From positions 271,675,426 through 271,739,425 of the forward strand of contig CP136063.1 in assembly GCA_032622095.1 (NCBI GenBank): a DNA stretch of 64,000 nucleotides. Reading direction: 5' to 3'. A program made the position numbers and the translations under genes. The stretch is from Siphonodentalium dalli (Eukaryota > Mollusca > Scaphopoda > Gadilida > Siphonodentaliidae). Positions 50,635 to 62,153 of the stretch are shown piece after piece. The notes below the pieces were generated by a model that worked only from the letters and a program-made list of their open reading frames with translations, searched no databases and was not told the DNA's origin. Every line of letters begins with the position of its first letter. Position 1 is the first letter of the stretch.

Positions 50635-51737
50635 ATATTACACATAAAGAACGCTCATTGTTAGTCTTACTCCTGGTATGTTACAAATAAAGAGCGTTCA
50701 TTGTTAGTCTTACTCCTGGTATGTTTCAAATAAAGAATGTTCATTGTTAGTCTATTCCTGGTATGTTACACACAAAGAGCGTTCATTGTCAGTCTACTCA
50801 TTGTATATTACCAATAAAGACCGTCCCTTGTTAGTATATTCATGTTATGTTACAAATAAAGATCGTTCATTGTTAGTCTTATTCCTGGTATGTTACAAAT
50901 AAAGAGTGTTCATTGTTAGTCTTACACAGTGTATGTTACAAATAAAGAGCGTTCACTGTTAGTCACCTCCTGACAAATAACCAATACTAAGCGTTCATTG
51001 TTAGTCTATTCCTGGTATGTTACCAATAAAGATCATTCATTGTTAGTCTTATTCCTGTGATGTTACAAATAAAGAGCGTTAATTGTTAGTCTATTCTTGG
51101 TATGTTACAAATAAAGAGCGTTCATTGTTAGTCTTACTCCTGGTATGTTACAAATAAAGAACGCTCATTGTTAGTCTATTCCTGGTATGTTATAAATAAA
51201 GAGCGTTCCTTGTTAGTATATTCATGGTATGTTACAAATAAAGATCGTGCATTGTTAGTCTTATTCCTGGTATGTTACACATAAAAAGCGTTCATTGTTA
51301 GTCTACTCATTGTATATTACCAATAAAGAGCGTTCCTTGTTAGAAAATTCATGGTATGTTACAAATAAAGATCGTTCATTGTTAGTCTTATTCCTGGTAT
51401 GTTACAAATAAAGAACGCTCATTGTTAGTCTATTCCTGGTATGTTACAAATAAAGAGCGTTAATTGTTAGTCTATTCCTGGTATGTAACCAACAAGGAAC
51501 GTCCATTGTTAGTCTTACTCCTGGTATGTTACAAATAAAGAACGCTCATTATTAGTCTTACTCTTGGTATGTTACATATAAAGAGCGTTGATTGATAGTC
51601 TATTATTGGTATGTTACATATAAAGAACGCTCATTGTTAGTCTTACTCCTGGTATGTTATAAATAAAGAGCGTTTATTGTTAGTCTATTCCTCGTTTGTT
51701 ATAAATAAAGAGCGTTCATTGTTAGTCTATTCCTGAT
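50635..51737 (+). repeat. 1,103-bp block 21, tandem copy 1
   Basis: The divergent monomer is at 50964. The block carries two variants seen only here and in block 22: ATTCATGTTATG near 50,841 and CACATAAAAAGCG near 51,281. I noticed no difference between the two blocks by eye. Confidence 0.9.
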
Positions 51738-52840
51738 ATATTACACATAAAGAACGCTCATTGTTAGTCTTACTCCTGGTATGTTACAAATAAAGAGCGT
51801 TCATTGTTAGTCTTACTCCTGGTATGTTTCAAATAAAGAATGTTCATTGTTAGTCTATTCCTGGTATGTTACACACAAAGAGCGTTCATTGTCAGTCTAC
51901 TCATTGTATATTACCAATAAAGACCGTCCCTTGTTAGTATATTCATGTTATGTTACAAATAAAGATCGTTCATTGTTAGTCTTATTCCTGGTATGTTACA
52001 AATAAAGAGTGTTCATTGTTAGTCTTACACAGTGTATGTTACAAATAAAGAGCGTTCACTGTTAGTCACCTCCTGACAAATAACCAATACTAAGCGTTCA
52101 TTGTTAGTCTATTCCTGGTATGTTACCAATAAAGATCATTCATTGTTAGTCTTATTCCTGTGATGTTACAAATAAAGAGCGTTAATTGTTAGTCTATTCT
52201 TGGTATGTTACAAATAAAGAGCGTTCATTGTTAGTCTTACTCCTGGTATGTTACAAATAAAGAACGCTCATTGTTAGTCTATTCCTGGTATGTTATAAAT
52301 AAAGAGCGTTCCTTGTTAGTATATTCATGGTATGTTACAAATAAAGATCGTGCATTGTTAGTCTTATTCCTGGTATGTTACACATAAAAAGCGTTCATTG
52401 TTAGTCTACTCATTGTATATTACCAATAAAGAGCGTTCCTTGTTAGAAAATTCATGGTATGTTACAAATAAAGATCGTTCATTGTTAGTCTTATTCCTGG
52501 TATGTTACAAATAAAGAACGCTCATTGTTAGTCTATTCCTGGTATGTTACAAATAAAGAGCGTTAATTGTTAGTCTATTCCTGGTATGTAACCAACAAGG
52601 AACGTCCATTGTTAGTCTTACTCCTGGTATGTTACAAATAAAGAACGCTCATTATTAGTCTTACTCTTGGTATGTTACATATAAAGAGCGTTGATTGATA
52701 GTCTATTATTGGTATGTTACATATAAAGAACGCTCATTGTTAGTCTTACTCCTGGTATGTTATAAATAAAGAGCGTTTATTGTTAGTCTATTCCTCGTTT
52801 GTTATAAATAAAGAGCGTTCATTGTTAGTCTATTCCTGAT
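51738..52840 (+). repeat. 1,103-bp block 22, tandem copy 2
   Basis: It repeats block 21 base for base as far as I could compare, including ATTCATGTTATG near 51,944 and CACATAAAAAGCG near 52,384. The divergent monomer is at 52067. Elsewhere a 1,103-type block is single and is followed by a CCAGGTATG-type block, so this is an extra copy. Confidence 0.9.
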
Positions 52841-55800
52841 ATATTACACATAAAGAACACTCATTGTTAGTCTTACTCCTGGTATGTTACAAATAAAGAA
52901 TGTTCATTGTTAGTCTATTCCAGGTATGTTACACATAAAGAGCGTTCATTGTCAGTCTACTCATTGTATATTACCAATAAGAGCGTCCCTTGTTAGTATA
53001 TTCATGGTATGTTACAAATAAAGATCGTTCATTGTTAGTCTTATTCCTGGTATGTTTCAAATAAAGAGCGTTCATTGTTAGTCTTACACATTGTATGTTA
53101 CAAATAAAGAGCGTTCACTGTTAGTCACCTCCTGACAAATAACCAATACTGAGCGTTCATTGTTAGTCTATTCCTGGTATGTTACCAATAAAGATCATTC
53201 ATTGTTAGTCTTATTCCTGTGATGTTACAAATAAAGAGCGTTAATTGTTAGTCTATTCTTGGTATGTTACAAATAAAGAGCGTTCATTGTTAGTCTTACT
53301 CCTGGTATGTTACAAATAAAGAACGCTCATTGTTAGTTATTCCTGGTATGTTATAAATAAAGAGCGTTCCTTGTTAGTATATTCATGGTATGTTACAAAT
53401 AAAGATCGTGCATTGTTAGTCTTATTCCTGGTATGTTACACATAAAGAGCGTTCATTGTTAGTCTACTCATTGTATATTACCAATAAAGAGCGTTCCTTG
53501 TTAGTCTTATTCCTTGTATGTTACAAATAAAGAACGCTCATTGTTAGTCTATTCCTGGTATGCTACAAATAAAGAACGATCATTGTTAGTCTATTCCTGG
53601 TGTGTTACAAATAAAGAGCGTTCATTGTTAGTCTATACCTGGTATGATACAAATAAAGAGCGTTCATTGTTAGTCTACTCATTGTATATTACCAATAAAG
53701 AGCGTTCCTTGTTAGATAATTCATGGTATGTTACAAATAAAGAACGCTCATTGTTCGCCTATTCCTGGTATGTTACAAATAAAGAGCGTTCATCGTTAGT
53801 CTATTCCTGGTATGTTACAAATAAAGAACGCTCATTGTTAGTCTATTCCTGGTATGTTACAAATAAAGAACGCTCATTGTTCGTCTATTCCTGGTATGTT
53901 ACAAATAAAGAGCGTTCATCGTTAGTCTATTCCTGGTATGTTACAAATAAAGAACGCTCATTGTTAGTCTACTCCTGGTATGTTACAAACAAAGAGCGTT
54001 CATCGTTAGTCTATTCCTGGTATGTTACAAATAAAGAACGCTCATTGTTTGTCTATTCCTGGTATGTTACAAATAAAGAACACTCATTGTTAGTCTATTC
54101 ATGGTATGTTACAAATAAAGAGCGTTCATTGTTAGTCTATTACAGGTATGTTACGAATAAAGAACGTTTATTGCTAATCTTATTCCTGGTATGTTACAAA
54201 TAAAGAACGCTCATTTTTAGTTTTATTCCTGGTATGTTACAAATAAAGAGCGTTCATTGTTAGTCTATTCCTGGTATGTTACAAATAAAGAGCGTTTATT
54301 GTTTGTCTATTCCTGGTATGTAACCAACAAAGAACGTCCATTGTTAGTCTTATTCCTGGTATGTTACACATAAAGAGCGTTCATTGTTAGTATATTCATT
54401 GTTTGTTACCAATAAAGACCGTTCATTGTTAGTCTTAGTCATGGTATGTTACAAATAAAGAGCGTCCCTTGTTAGTATATTCATGGTATGTTACACATAA
54501 AGATCGTTCATTGTTAGTCTTATTCCTGGCATGTTACAAATAAAGAGCGTTCATTGTTAGTCTTACACATTGTATGTTACAAATAAAGAGCGTTCATTGT
54601 TAGTCTATTCCTGGTTTGTTACAAATAAATAACGCTCATTGTTATATAGTCTATTCTTGGTATGTTACAAATAAAGAGCGTTCATTGTTAGTCTTACTCC
54701 TGGTATGTTACAAATAAAGAACGCTCATTGTTAGTCTATTCCTGGTATGTTATAAATAAAGAGCGTTCCTTGTTAGTATATTCATGGTATGTTACAATTA
54801 AAGATCGTGCATTGTTAGTCTTATTCCTGGTATGTTACACATAAAGAGCGTTCATTGTTAGTCTACTCATTGTATATTACCAATAAAGAGCGTTCCTTGT
54901 TAGAAAATTCATGGTATGTTACAAATAAAGATCGTTCATTGTTAGTCTTATTCCTGGTATGTTACAAATAAAGAACGCTCAGTGTTAGTCTATTCCTGGT
55001 ATGTTACAAATAAAGAGCGTTAATTGTTAGTCTATTCCTGGTATGTAACCAACAAGGAACGTCCATTGTTAGTCTTATTCATGGTATGTTACATATAAAG
55101 AGCGTTCATTGCTAGTCTTACTCCTGGTATGTGACAAATAAAGAACGCTCATTATTAGTCTTACTCTTGGTAGGTTACATATAAAGAGCGTTGATTGATA
55201 GTCTATTATTGGTATGTTACATATAAAGAACGCTCATTGTTAGTCTTACTCCTGGTATGTTACAAATAAAGAGTGTTCATTGTTAGTCTTACTCCTGGTA
55301 TGTTACAAATAAAGAACGCTCATTGCTAGTCTATTCCTGGTATGTTACAAATAAAGAGCGTTCATTGTTAGTCTTATTCCTGGTATGTTACAAATAAATA
55401 ACGCTCATTGTTAGTCTATTCCTGGTGTGTTACAAATAAAGAGCGTTCATTGTTAGTCTATACCTGGTATGATACAAATAAAGAGCGTTCATTGTTAGTC
55501 TACTCATTGTATATTACCAATAAAGAGCGTTCCTTGTTAGAAAATTCATGGTATGTTACAAATAAAGAACGCTCATTGTTCGTCTATTCCTGGTATGTTA
55601 CAAATAAAGAGCGTTCATCGTTAGTCTATTCCTGGTATGTTACAAATAAAGAACGCTCATTGTTAGTCTATTCCTGGTATGTTACAAATAAAGAACGCTC
55701 ATTGTTCGTCTATTCCTGGTATGTTACAAATAAAGAGCGTTCATCGTTAGTCTATTCCTGGTATGTTACAAATAAAGAACGCTCATTGTTAGTCTATTCC

Positions 55801-56522
55801 TGGTATGTTAGAAATAAAGAACGCTCATTGATTGTCTATTCCTGGTATGTTACAAATAAAGAACACTCATTGTTAGTCTATTCCTGGTATGTTATAAATA
55901 AAGAGCGTTCATTGTTAGTCTATTCATGATATATTACACATAAAGAACGCTCATTGTTAGTCTTACTCCTGGTATGTTACAAATAAAGAACGCTCATTGT
56001 TAGTCTTACTCCTGGTATGTTACAAATAAAGAGCGTTCATTGTTAGTCTTACTCCTGGTATGTTACAAATAAAGAGAGTTCATTGTTAGTCTATTCCTGG
56101 TATGTTACAAATAAAGAACCCTCATTGTTAGTCTATTCCTGGATTGTAACCAACAAAGAACGTCCATTGTTAGTCTTATTCATGGTATGTTACAAATAAA
56201 GAACGCTCATTGTTAGTCTATTCCTGGTATGTTACAAATAAAGAGCGTTCATCGTTAGTCTATTCCTGGTATGTTACAAATAAAGAACGCTCATTGTTAG
56301 TCTATTCCTGGTATGTTACAAATAAAGAGCGTTCATTGTTAGTCTATTCCTGGTATGTTACAAATAAAGAACGCTCATTGTTTGTCTATTCCTGGTATGT
56401 TACAAATAAAGAACGCTCACCGTTAGTCTATTCCTGGTATGTTATAAATAAAGAGCGTTTATTGTTAGTCTATTCCTCGTTTGTTATAAATAAAGAGCGT
56501 ACATTGTTAGTCTATTCCTGAT
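52841..56522 (+). repeat. HOR block 23 (3,682 bp)
   Basis: It resembles block 19 (7,791-bp offset in the first half) and shares GTTAGTTATTCC near 53,336 and TTACGAATAAAG near 54,152 with it. The divergent monomer is at 53126, pure runs lie at 53514-54203 and 55408-55929, the TTTTTAG variant at 54205, the TATA insertion near 54,652 and the 592-bp module at 55931-56522. The second run is one unit shorter than in block 19, which accounts for the 42-bp length difference. Confidence 0.8.
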
Positions 56523-58767
56523 ATATTACACTTAAAAAACGCTCATTGTTAGTCTTACTCCTGGTATGTTACAAATAAAGAGCGTTCATTGTTAGTCTTA
56601 CTCCTGGTATGTTTCAAATAAAGAATGTTCATTGTTAGTCTATTCCTGGTATGTTACACACAAAGAGCGTTCATTGTCAGTCTACTCATTGTATATTACC
56701 AATAAAGACCGTCCCTTGTTAGTATATCCATGGTATGTTACAAATAAAGATCGTTCAATGTTAGTCTTATTCCTGGTATGTTACAAATAAAGAGCGTTCA
56801 TTGTTAGTCTTACACATTGTATGTTACAAATAAAGAGCGTTCACTGTTAGTCACCTCCTGACAAATAACCAATACTGAGCGTTCATTGTTAGTCTATTCC
56901 TGGTATGTTACCAATAAAGATCATTCATTGTTAGTCTTATTCCTGTGATGTTACAAATAAACAGCGTTAATTGTTAGTCTATTCTTGGTATGTTACAAAT
57001 AAAGAGCGTTCATTGTTAGTCTTACTCCTGGTATGTTACAAATAAAGAACGCTCATTGTTAGTCTATTCCTGGTATGTTATAAATAAAGAGCGTTCCTTG
57101 TTAGTATATTCATGGTATGTTACAATTAAAGATCGTGCATTGTTAGTCTTATTCCTGGTATGTTACACATAAAGAGCGTTCATTGTTAGTCTACTCATTG
57201 TATATTACCAATAAAGAGCGTTCCTTGTTAGAAAATTCATGGTATGTTACAAATAAAGATCGTTCATTGTTAGTCTTATTCCTGGTATGTTACAAATAAA
57301 GAACGCTCATTGTTAGTCTATTCCTGGTATGTTACAAATAAAGAGCGTTAATTGTTAGTCTATTCCTGGTATGTAACCAACAAGGAACGTCCATTGTTAG
57401 TCTTACTCCTGGTATGTGACAAATAAAGAACGCGCATTATTAGTCTTACTCTTGGTAGGTTACATATAAAGAGCGTTGATTGATAGTCTATTATTGGTAT
57501 GTTACATATAAAGAACGCTCATTGTTAGTCTTACTCCTGGTATGTTACAAATAAAGAGTGTTCATTGTTAGTGTCTTACTCCTGGTATGTTACAAATAAA
57601 GAACGCTCATTGCTAGTCTATTCCTGGTATGTTACAAATAAAGAGCGTTCATTGTTAGTCTTATTCCTGGTATGTTACAAATAAATAACGCTCATTGTTA
57701 GTCTATTCCTGGTGTGTTACAAATAAAGAGCGTTCATTGTTAGTCTATACCTGGTATGATACAAATAAAGAGCGTTCATTGTTAGTCTACTCATTGTATA
57801 TTACCAATAAAGAGCGTTCCTTGTTAGAAAATTCCTGGTATGTTACAAATAAAGAACGCTCATTGTTCGTCTTTTCCTGGTATGTTACAAATAAAGAGCG
57901 TTCATCGTTAGTCTATTCCTGGTATGTTATAAATAATGAGCGTTCATCGTTAGTCTATTCCTGGTATGTTACAAATAAAGAACGCTCATTGTTAGTCTAT
58001 TCCTGGTATGTTACAAATAAAGAGCGTTCATCGTTAGTCTATTCCTGGTATGTTACAAATAAAGAACGCTCATTGATTGTCTATTCCTGGTATGTTACAA
58101 ATAAAGAACACTCATTGTTAGTCTATTCCTGGTATGTTATAAATAAAGAGCGTTCATTGTTAGTCTATTCATGATATATTACACATAAAGAACGCTCATT
58201 GTTAGTCTTACTCCTGGTATGTTACAAATAAAGAACGCTCATTGTTAGTCTTACTCCTGGTATGTTACAAATAAAGAGCGTTCATTGTTAGTCTTACTCC
58301 TGGTATGTTACAAATAAAGAGAGTTCATTGTTAGTCTATTCCTGGTATGTTACAAATAAAGAACCCTCTTTGTTAGTCTATTCCTGGATTGTAACCAACA
58401 AAGAACGTCCATTGTTAGTCTTATTCATGGTATGTTACAAATAAAGAACGCTCATTGTTAGTCTATTCCTGGTATGTTACAAATAAAGAGCGTTCATCGT
58501 TAGTCTATTCCTGGTATGTTACAAATAAAGAACGCTCATTGTTAGTCTATTCCTGGTATGTTACAAATAAAGAGCGTTCATCGTTAGTCTATTCCTGGTA
58601 TGTTACAAATAAAGAACTCTCATTGTTTGTCTATTCCTGGTATGTTAAAAATAAAGAACGCTCATCGTTAGTCTATTCCTGGTATGTTATAAATAAAGAG
58701 CGTTTATTGTTAGTCTATTCCTCGTTTGTTATAAATAAAGAGCGTTCATTGTTAGTCTATTCCTGAT
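56523..58767 (+). repeat. HOR block 24 (2,245 bp)
   Basis: The divergent monomer is at 56852. A two-base GT insertion (GTTAGTGTCTTACTCC) lies near 57,570. The pure run at 57695-58174 has the rare GTCTTTTCCTGG and AAATAATGAGCG variants otherwise seen only in block 4, 46 kb away. The 592-bp module spans 58176-58767 and has private changes such as AAAGAACTCTC near 58,615 and GTTAAAAATAAAG near 58,646. Confidence 0.8.
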
Positions 58768-58810
58768 ATATTACACATAAAGAACGCTCATTGTTAGTCT
58801 TACTCCTGAT
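58768..58810 (+). repeat. 43-bp anchor unit duplicated
   Basis: The anchor unit with GATATATTACAC and GAACGCTC occurs twice in a row, at 58768 and 58811. The second is preceded by TTACTCCTGAT rather than TCTATTCCTGAT, so the extra copy looks like a one-unit slip with a hybrid boundary. Confidence 0.75.
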
Positions 58811-61051
58811 ATATTACACATAAAGAACGCTCATTGTTAGTCTTACTCCTGGTGTGTTACACATAAAGAGCGTTCATTGTCAGTCTACTCATTGTATATT
58901 ACCAATAAGAGCGTCCCTTGTTAGTATATTCATGGTATGTTACAAATAAAGATCGTTCATTGTTAGTCTTATTCCTGGTATGTTTCAAATAAAGAGCGTT
59001 CATTGTTAGTCTTACACATTGTATGTTACAAATAAAGAGCGTTCACTGTTAGTCACCTCCTGACAAATAACCAATACTGAGCGTTCATTGTTAGTCTATT
59101 CCTGGTATGTTACCAATAAAGATCATTCATTGTTAGTCTTATTCCTGTGATGTTACAAATAAAGAGCGTTAATTGTTAGTCTATTCTTGGTATGTTACAA
59201 ATAAAGAGCGTTCATTGTTAGTCTTACTCCTGGTATGTTACAAATAAAGAACGCTCATTGTTAGTCTATTCCTGGTATGTTATAAATAAAGAGCGTTCCT
59301 TGTTAGTATATTCATGGTATGTTACAAATAAAGATCGTGCATTGTTAGTCTTATTCCTGGTATGTTACACATAAAGTGCGTTCATTGTTAGTCTACTCAT
59401 TGTATATTACCAATAAAGAGCGTTCCTTGTTAGAAAATTCATGGTATGTTACAAATAAAGATCGTTCATTGTTAGTCTTATTCCTGGTATGTTACAAATA
59501 AAGAACGCTCATTGTTAGTCTATTCCTGGTATGTTACAAATAAAGAGCGTTAATTGTTAGTCTATTCCTGGTATGTAACCAACAAGGAACGTCCATTGTT
59601 AGTCTTACTCCTGGTATGTTACAAATAAAGAACGCTCATTATTAGTCTTACTCTTGGTATGTTACATATAAAGAGCGTTGATTGATAGTCTATTATTGGT
59701 ATGTTACATATAAAGAACGCTCATTGTTAGTCTTACTCCTGGTATGTTACAAATAAAGAGTGTTCATTGTTAGTCTTACTCCTGGTATGTTACAAATAAA
59801 GAACGCTCATTGCTAGTCTATTCCTGGTATGTTACAAATAAAAAGCGTTCATTGTTAGTCTTATTTCTGGTATGTTACAAATAAATAACGCTCATTGTTA
59901 GTCTATTCCTGGTATGTTACAAATAAAGAGCGTTCATTGTTAGTCTATACATGGTATGATACAAATAAAGAGCGTTCATTGTTAGTCTACTCATTGTATA
60001 TTACCAATAAAGAGCGTTCCTTGTTAGAAAATTCATGGTATATTACAAATAAAGAACGCTCATTGTTCGTCTATTCCTGGTATGTTACAAATAAAGAGCG
60101 TTCATCGTTAGTCTATTCCTGTTATGTTACAAATAAAGAACGCTCATTGTTAGTCTATTCCTGGTATGTTACAAATAAAGAACGCTCATTGTTCGTCTAT
60201 TCCTGGTATGTTACAAATAAAGAGCGTTCATCGTTAGTCTATTCCTGGTATGTTACAAATAAAGAACGCTCATTGTTAGTCTATTCCTGGTATGTTACAA
60301 ATAAAGAGCGTTCATCGTTAGTCTATTCCTGATATGTTACAAATAAAGAACGCTCATTGATTGTCTATTCCTGGTATGTTACAAATAAAGAACACTCATT
60401 GTTAGTCTATTCCTGGTATGTTATAAATAAAGAGCGTTCATTGTTAGTCTATTCATGATATATTACACATAAAGAACGCTCATTGTTAGTCTTACTCCTG
60501 GTATGTTACAAATAAAGAACGCTCATTGTTAGTCTTACTCCTGGTATGTTACAAATAAAGAGCGTTCATTGTTAGTCTTACTCCTGGTATGTTACAAATA
60601 AAGAGAGTTCATTGTTAGTCTATTCCTGGTATGTTACAAATAAAGAACCCTCATTGTTAGTCTATTCCTGGATTGTAACCAACAAAGAACGTCCATTGTT
60701 AGTCTTATTCATGGTATGTTACAAATAAAGAACGCTCATTGTTAGTCTATTCCTGGTATGTTACAAATAAAGAGCGTTCATCGTTAGTCTATTCCTGGTA
60801 TGTTACAAATAAAGAACGCTCATTGTTAGTCTATTCCTGGTATGTTACAAATAAAGAGCGTTCATCGTTAGTCTATTCCTGGTATGTTACAAATAAAGAA
60901 CGCTCATTGTTTGTCTATTCCTGGTATGTTACAAATAAAGAACGCTCACCGTTAGTCTATTCCTGGTATGTTATAAATAAAGAGCGTTTATTGTTAGTCT
61001 ATTCCTCGTTTGTTATAAATAAAGAGCGTTCATTGTTAGTCTATTCCTGAT
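58811..61051 (+). repeat. HOR block 26 (2,241 bp)
   Basis: It starts with GGTGTGTTACACATAAAG and the CCAATAAGAGCGTCCC deletion, so it resembles a CCAGG-type block that has lost a further unit; the divergent monomer at 59054 is only 243 bp from the anchor. A pure run (59895-60332) is closed early by TATTCCTGATATG near 60,330, an in-frame TGA. The mid anchor is at 60460 and the 592-bp module is 60460-61051. Confidence 0.8.
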
Positions 61052-62153
61052 ATATTACACATAAAGAACGCTCATTGTTAGTCTTACTCCTGGTATGTTA
61101 CAAATAAAGAGCGTTCATTGTTAGTCTTACTCCTGGTATGTTTCAAATAAAGAATGTTCATTGTTAGTCTATTCCTGGTATGTTACACACAAAGAGCGTT
61201 CATTGTCAGTCTACTCATTGTATATTACCAATAAAGACCGTCCCTTGTTAGTATATTCATGGTATGTTACAAATAAAGATCGTTCATTGTTAGTCTTATT
61301 CCTGGTATGTTACAAATAAAGAGTGTTCATTGTTAGTCTTACACAGTGTATGTTACAAATAAAGAGCGTTCACTGTTAGTCACCTCCTGACAAATAACCA
61401 ATACTAAGCGTTCATTGTTAGTCTATTCCTGGTATGTTACCAATAAAGATCATTCATTGTTAGTCTTATTCCTGTGATGTTACAAATAAAGAGCGTTAAT
61501 TGTTAGTCTATTCTTGGTATGTTACAAATAAAGAGCGTTCATTGTTAGTCTTACTCCTGGTATGTTACAAATAAAGAACGCTCATTGTTAGTCTATTCCT
61601 GGTATGTTATAAATAAAGAGCGTTCCTTGTTAGTATATTCATGGTATGTTACAAATAAAGATCGTGCATTGTTAGTCTTATTCCTGGTATGTTACACATA
61701 AAGAGCGTTCATTGTTAGTCTACTCATTGTATATTACCAATAAAGAGCGTTCCTTGTTAGAAAATTCATGGTATGTTACAAATAAAGATCGTTCATTGTT
61801 AGCCTATTCCTGGTATGTTACAAATAAAGAACGCTCATTGTTAGTCTATTCCTGGTATGTTACAAATAAAGAGCGTTAATTGTTAGTCTATTCCTGGTAT
61901 GTAACCAACAAGGAACGTCCATTGTTAGTCTTACTCCTGGTATGTTACAAATAAAGAACGCTCATTATTAGTCTTACTCTTGGTATGTTACATATAAAGA
62001 GCGTTGATTGATAGTCTATTATTGGTATGTTACATATAAAGAACGCTCATTGTTAGTCTTACTCCTGGTATGTTATAAATAAAGAGCGTTTATTGTTAGT
62101 CTATTCCTCGTTTGTTATAAATAAAGAGCGTTCATTGTTAGTCTATTCCTGAT
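61052..62153 (+). repeat. HOR block 27, 1,103-bp type (1,102 bp)
   Basis: It shows the ACAGTGTATG and ACTAAGCG variants with the divergent monomer at 61381. It is one base shorter than its relatives because a 43-bp unit has become a 42-bp unit near 61,801 (GTTAGCCTATTCC). Confidence 0.85.
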
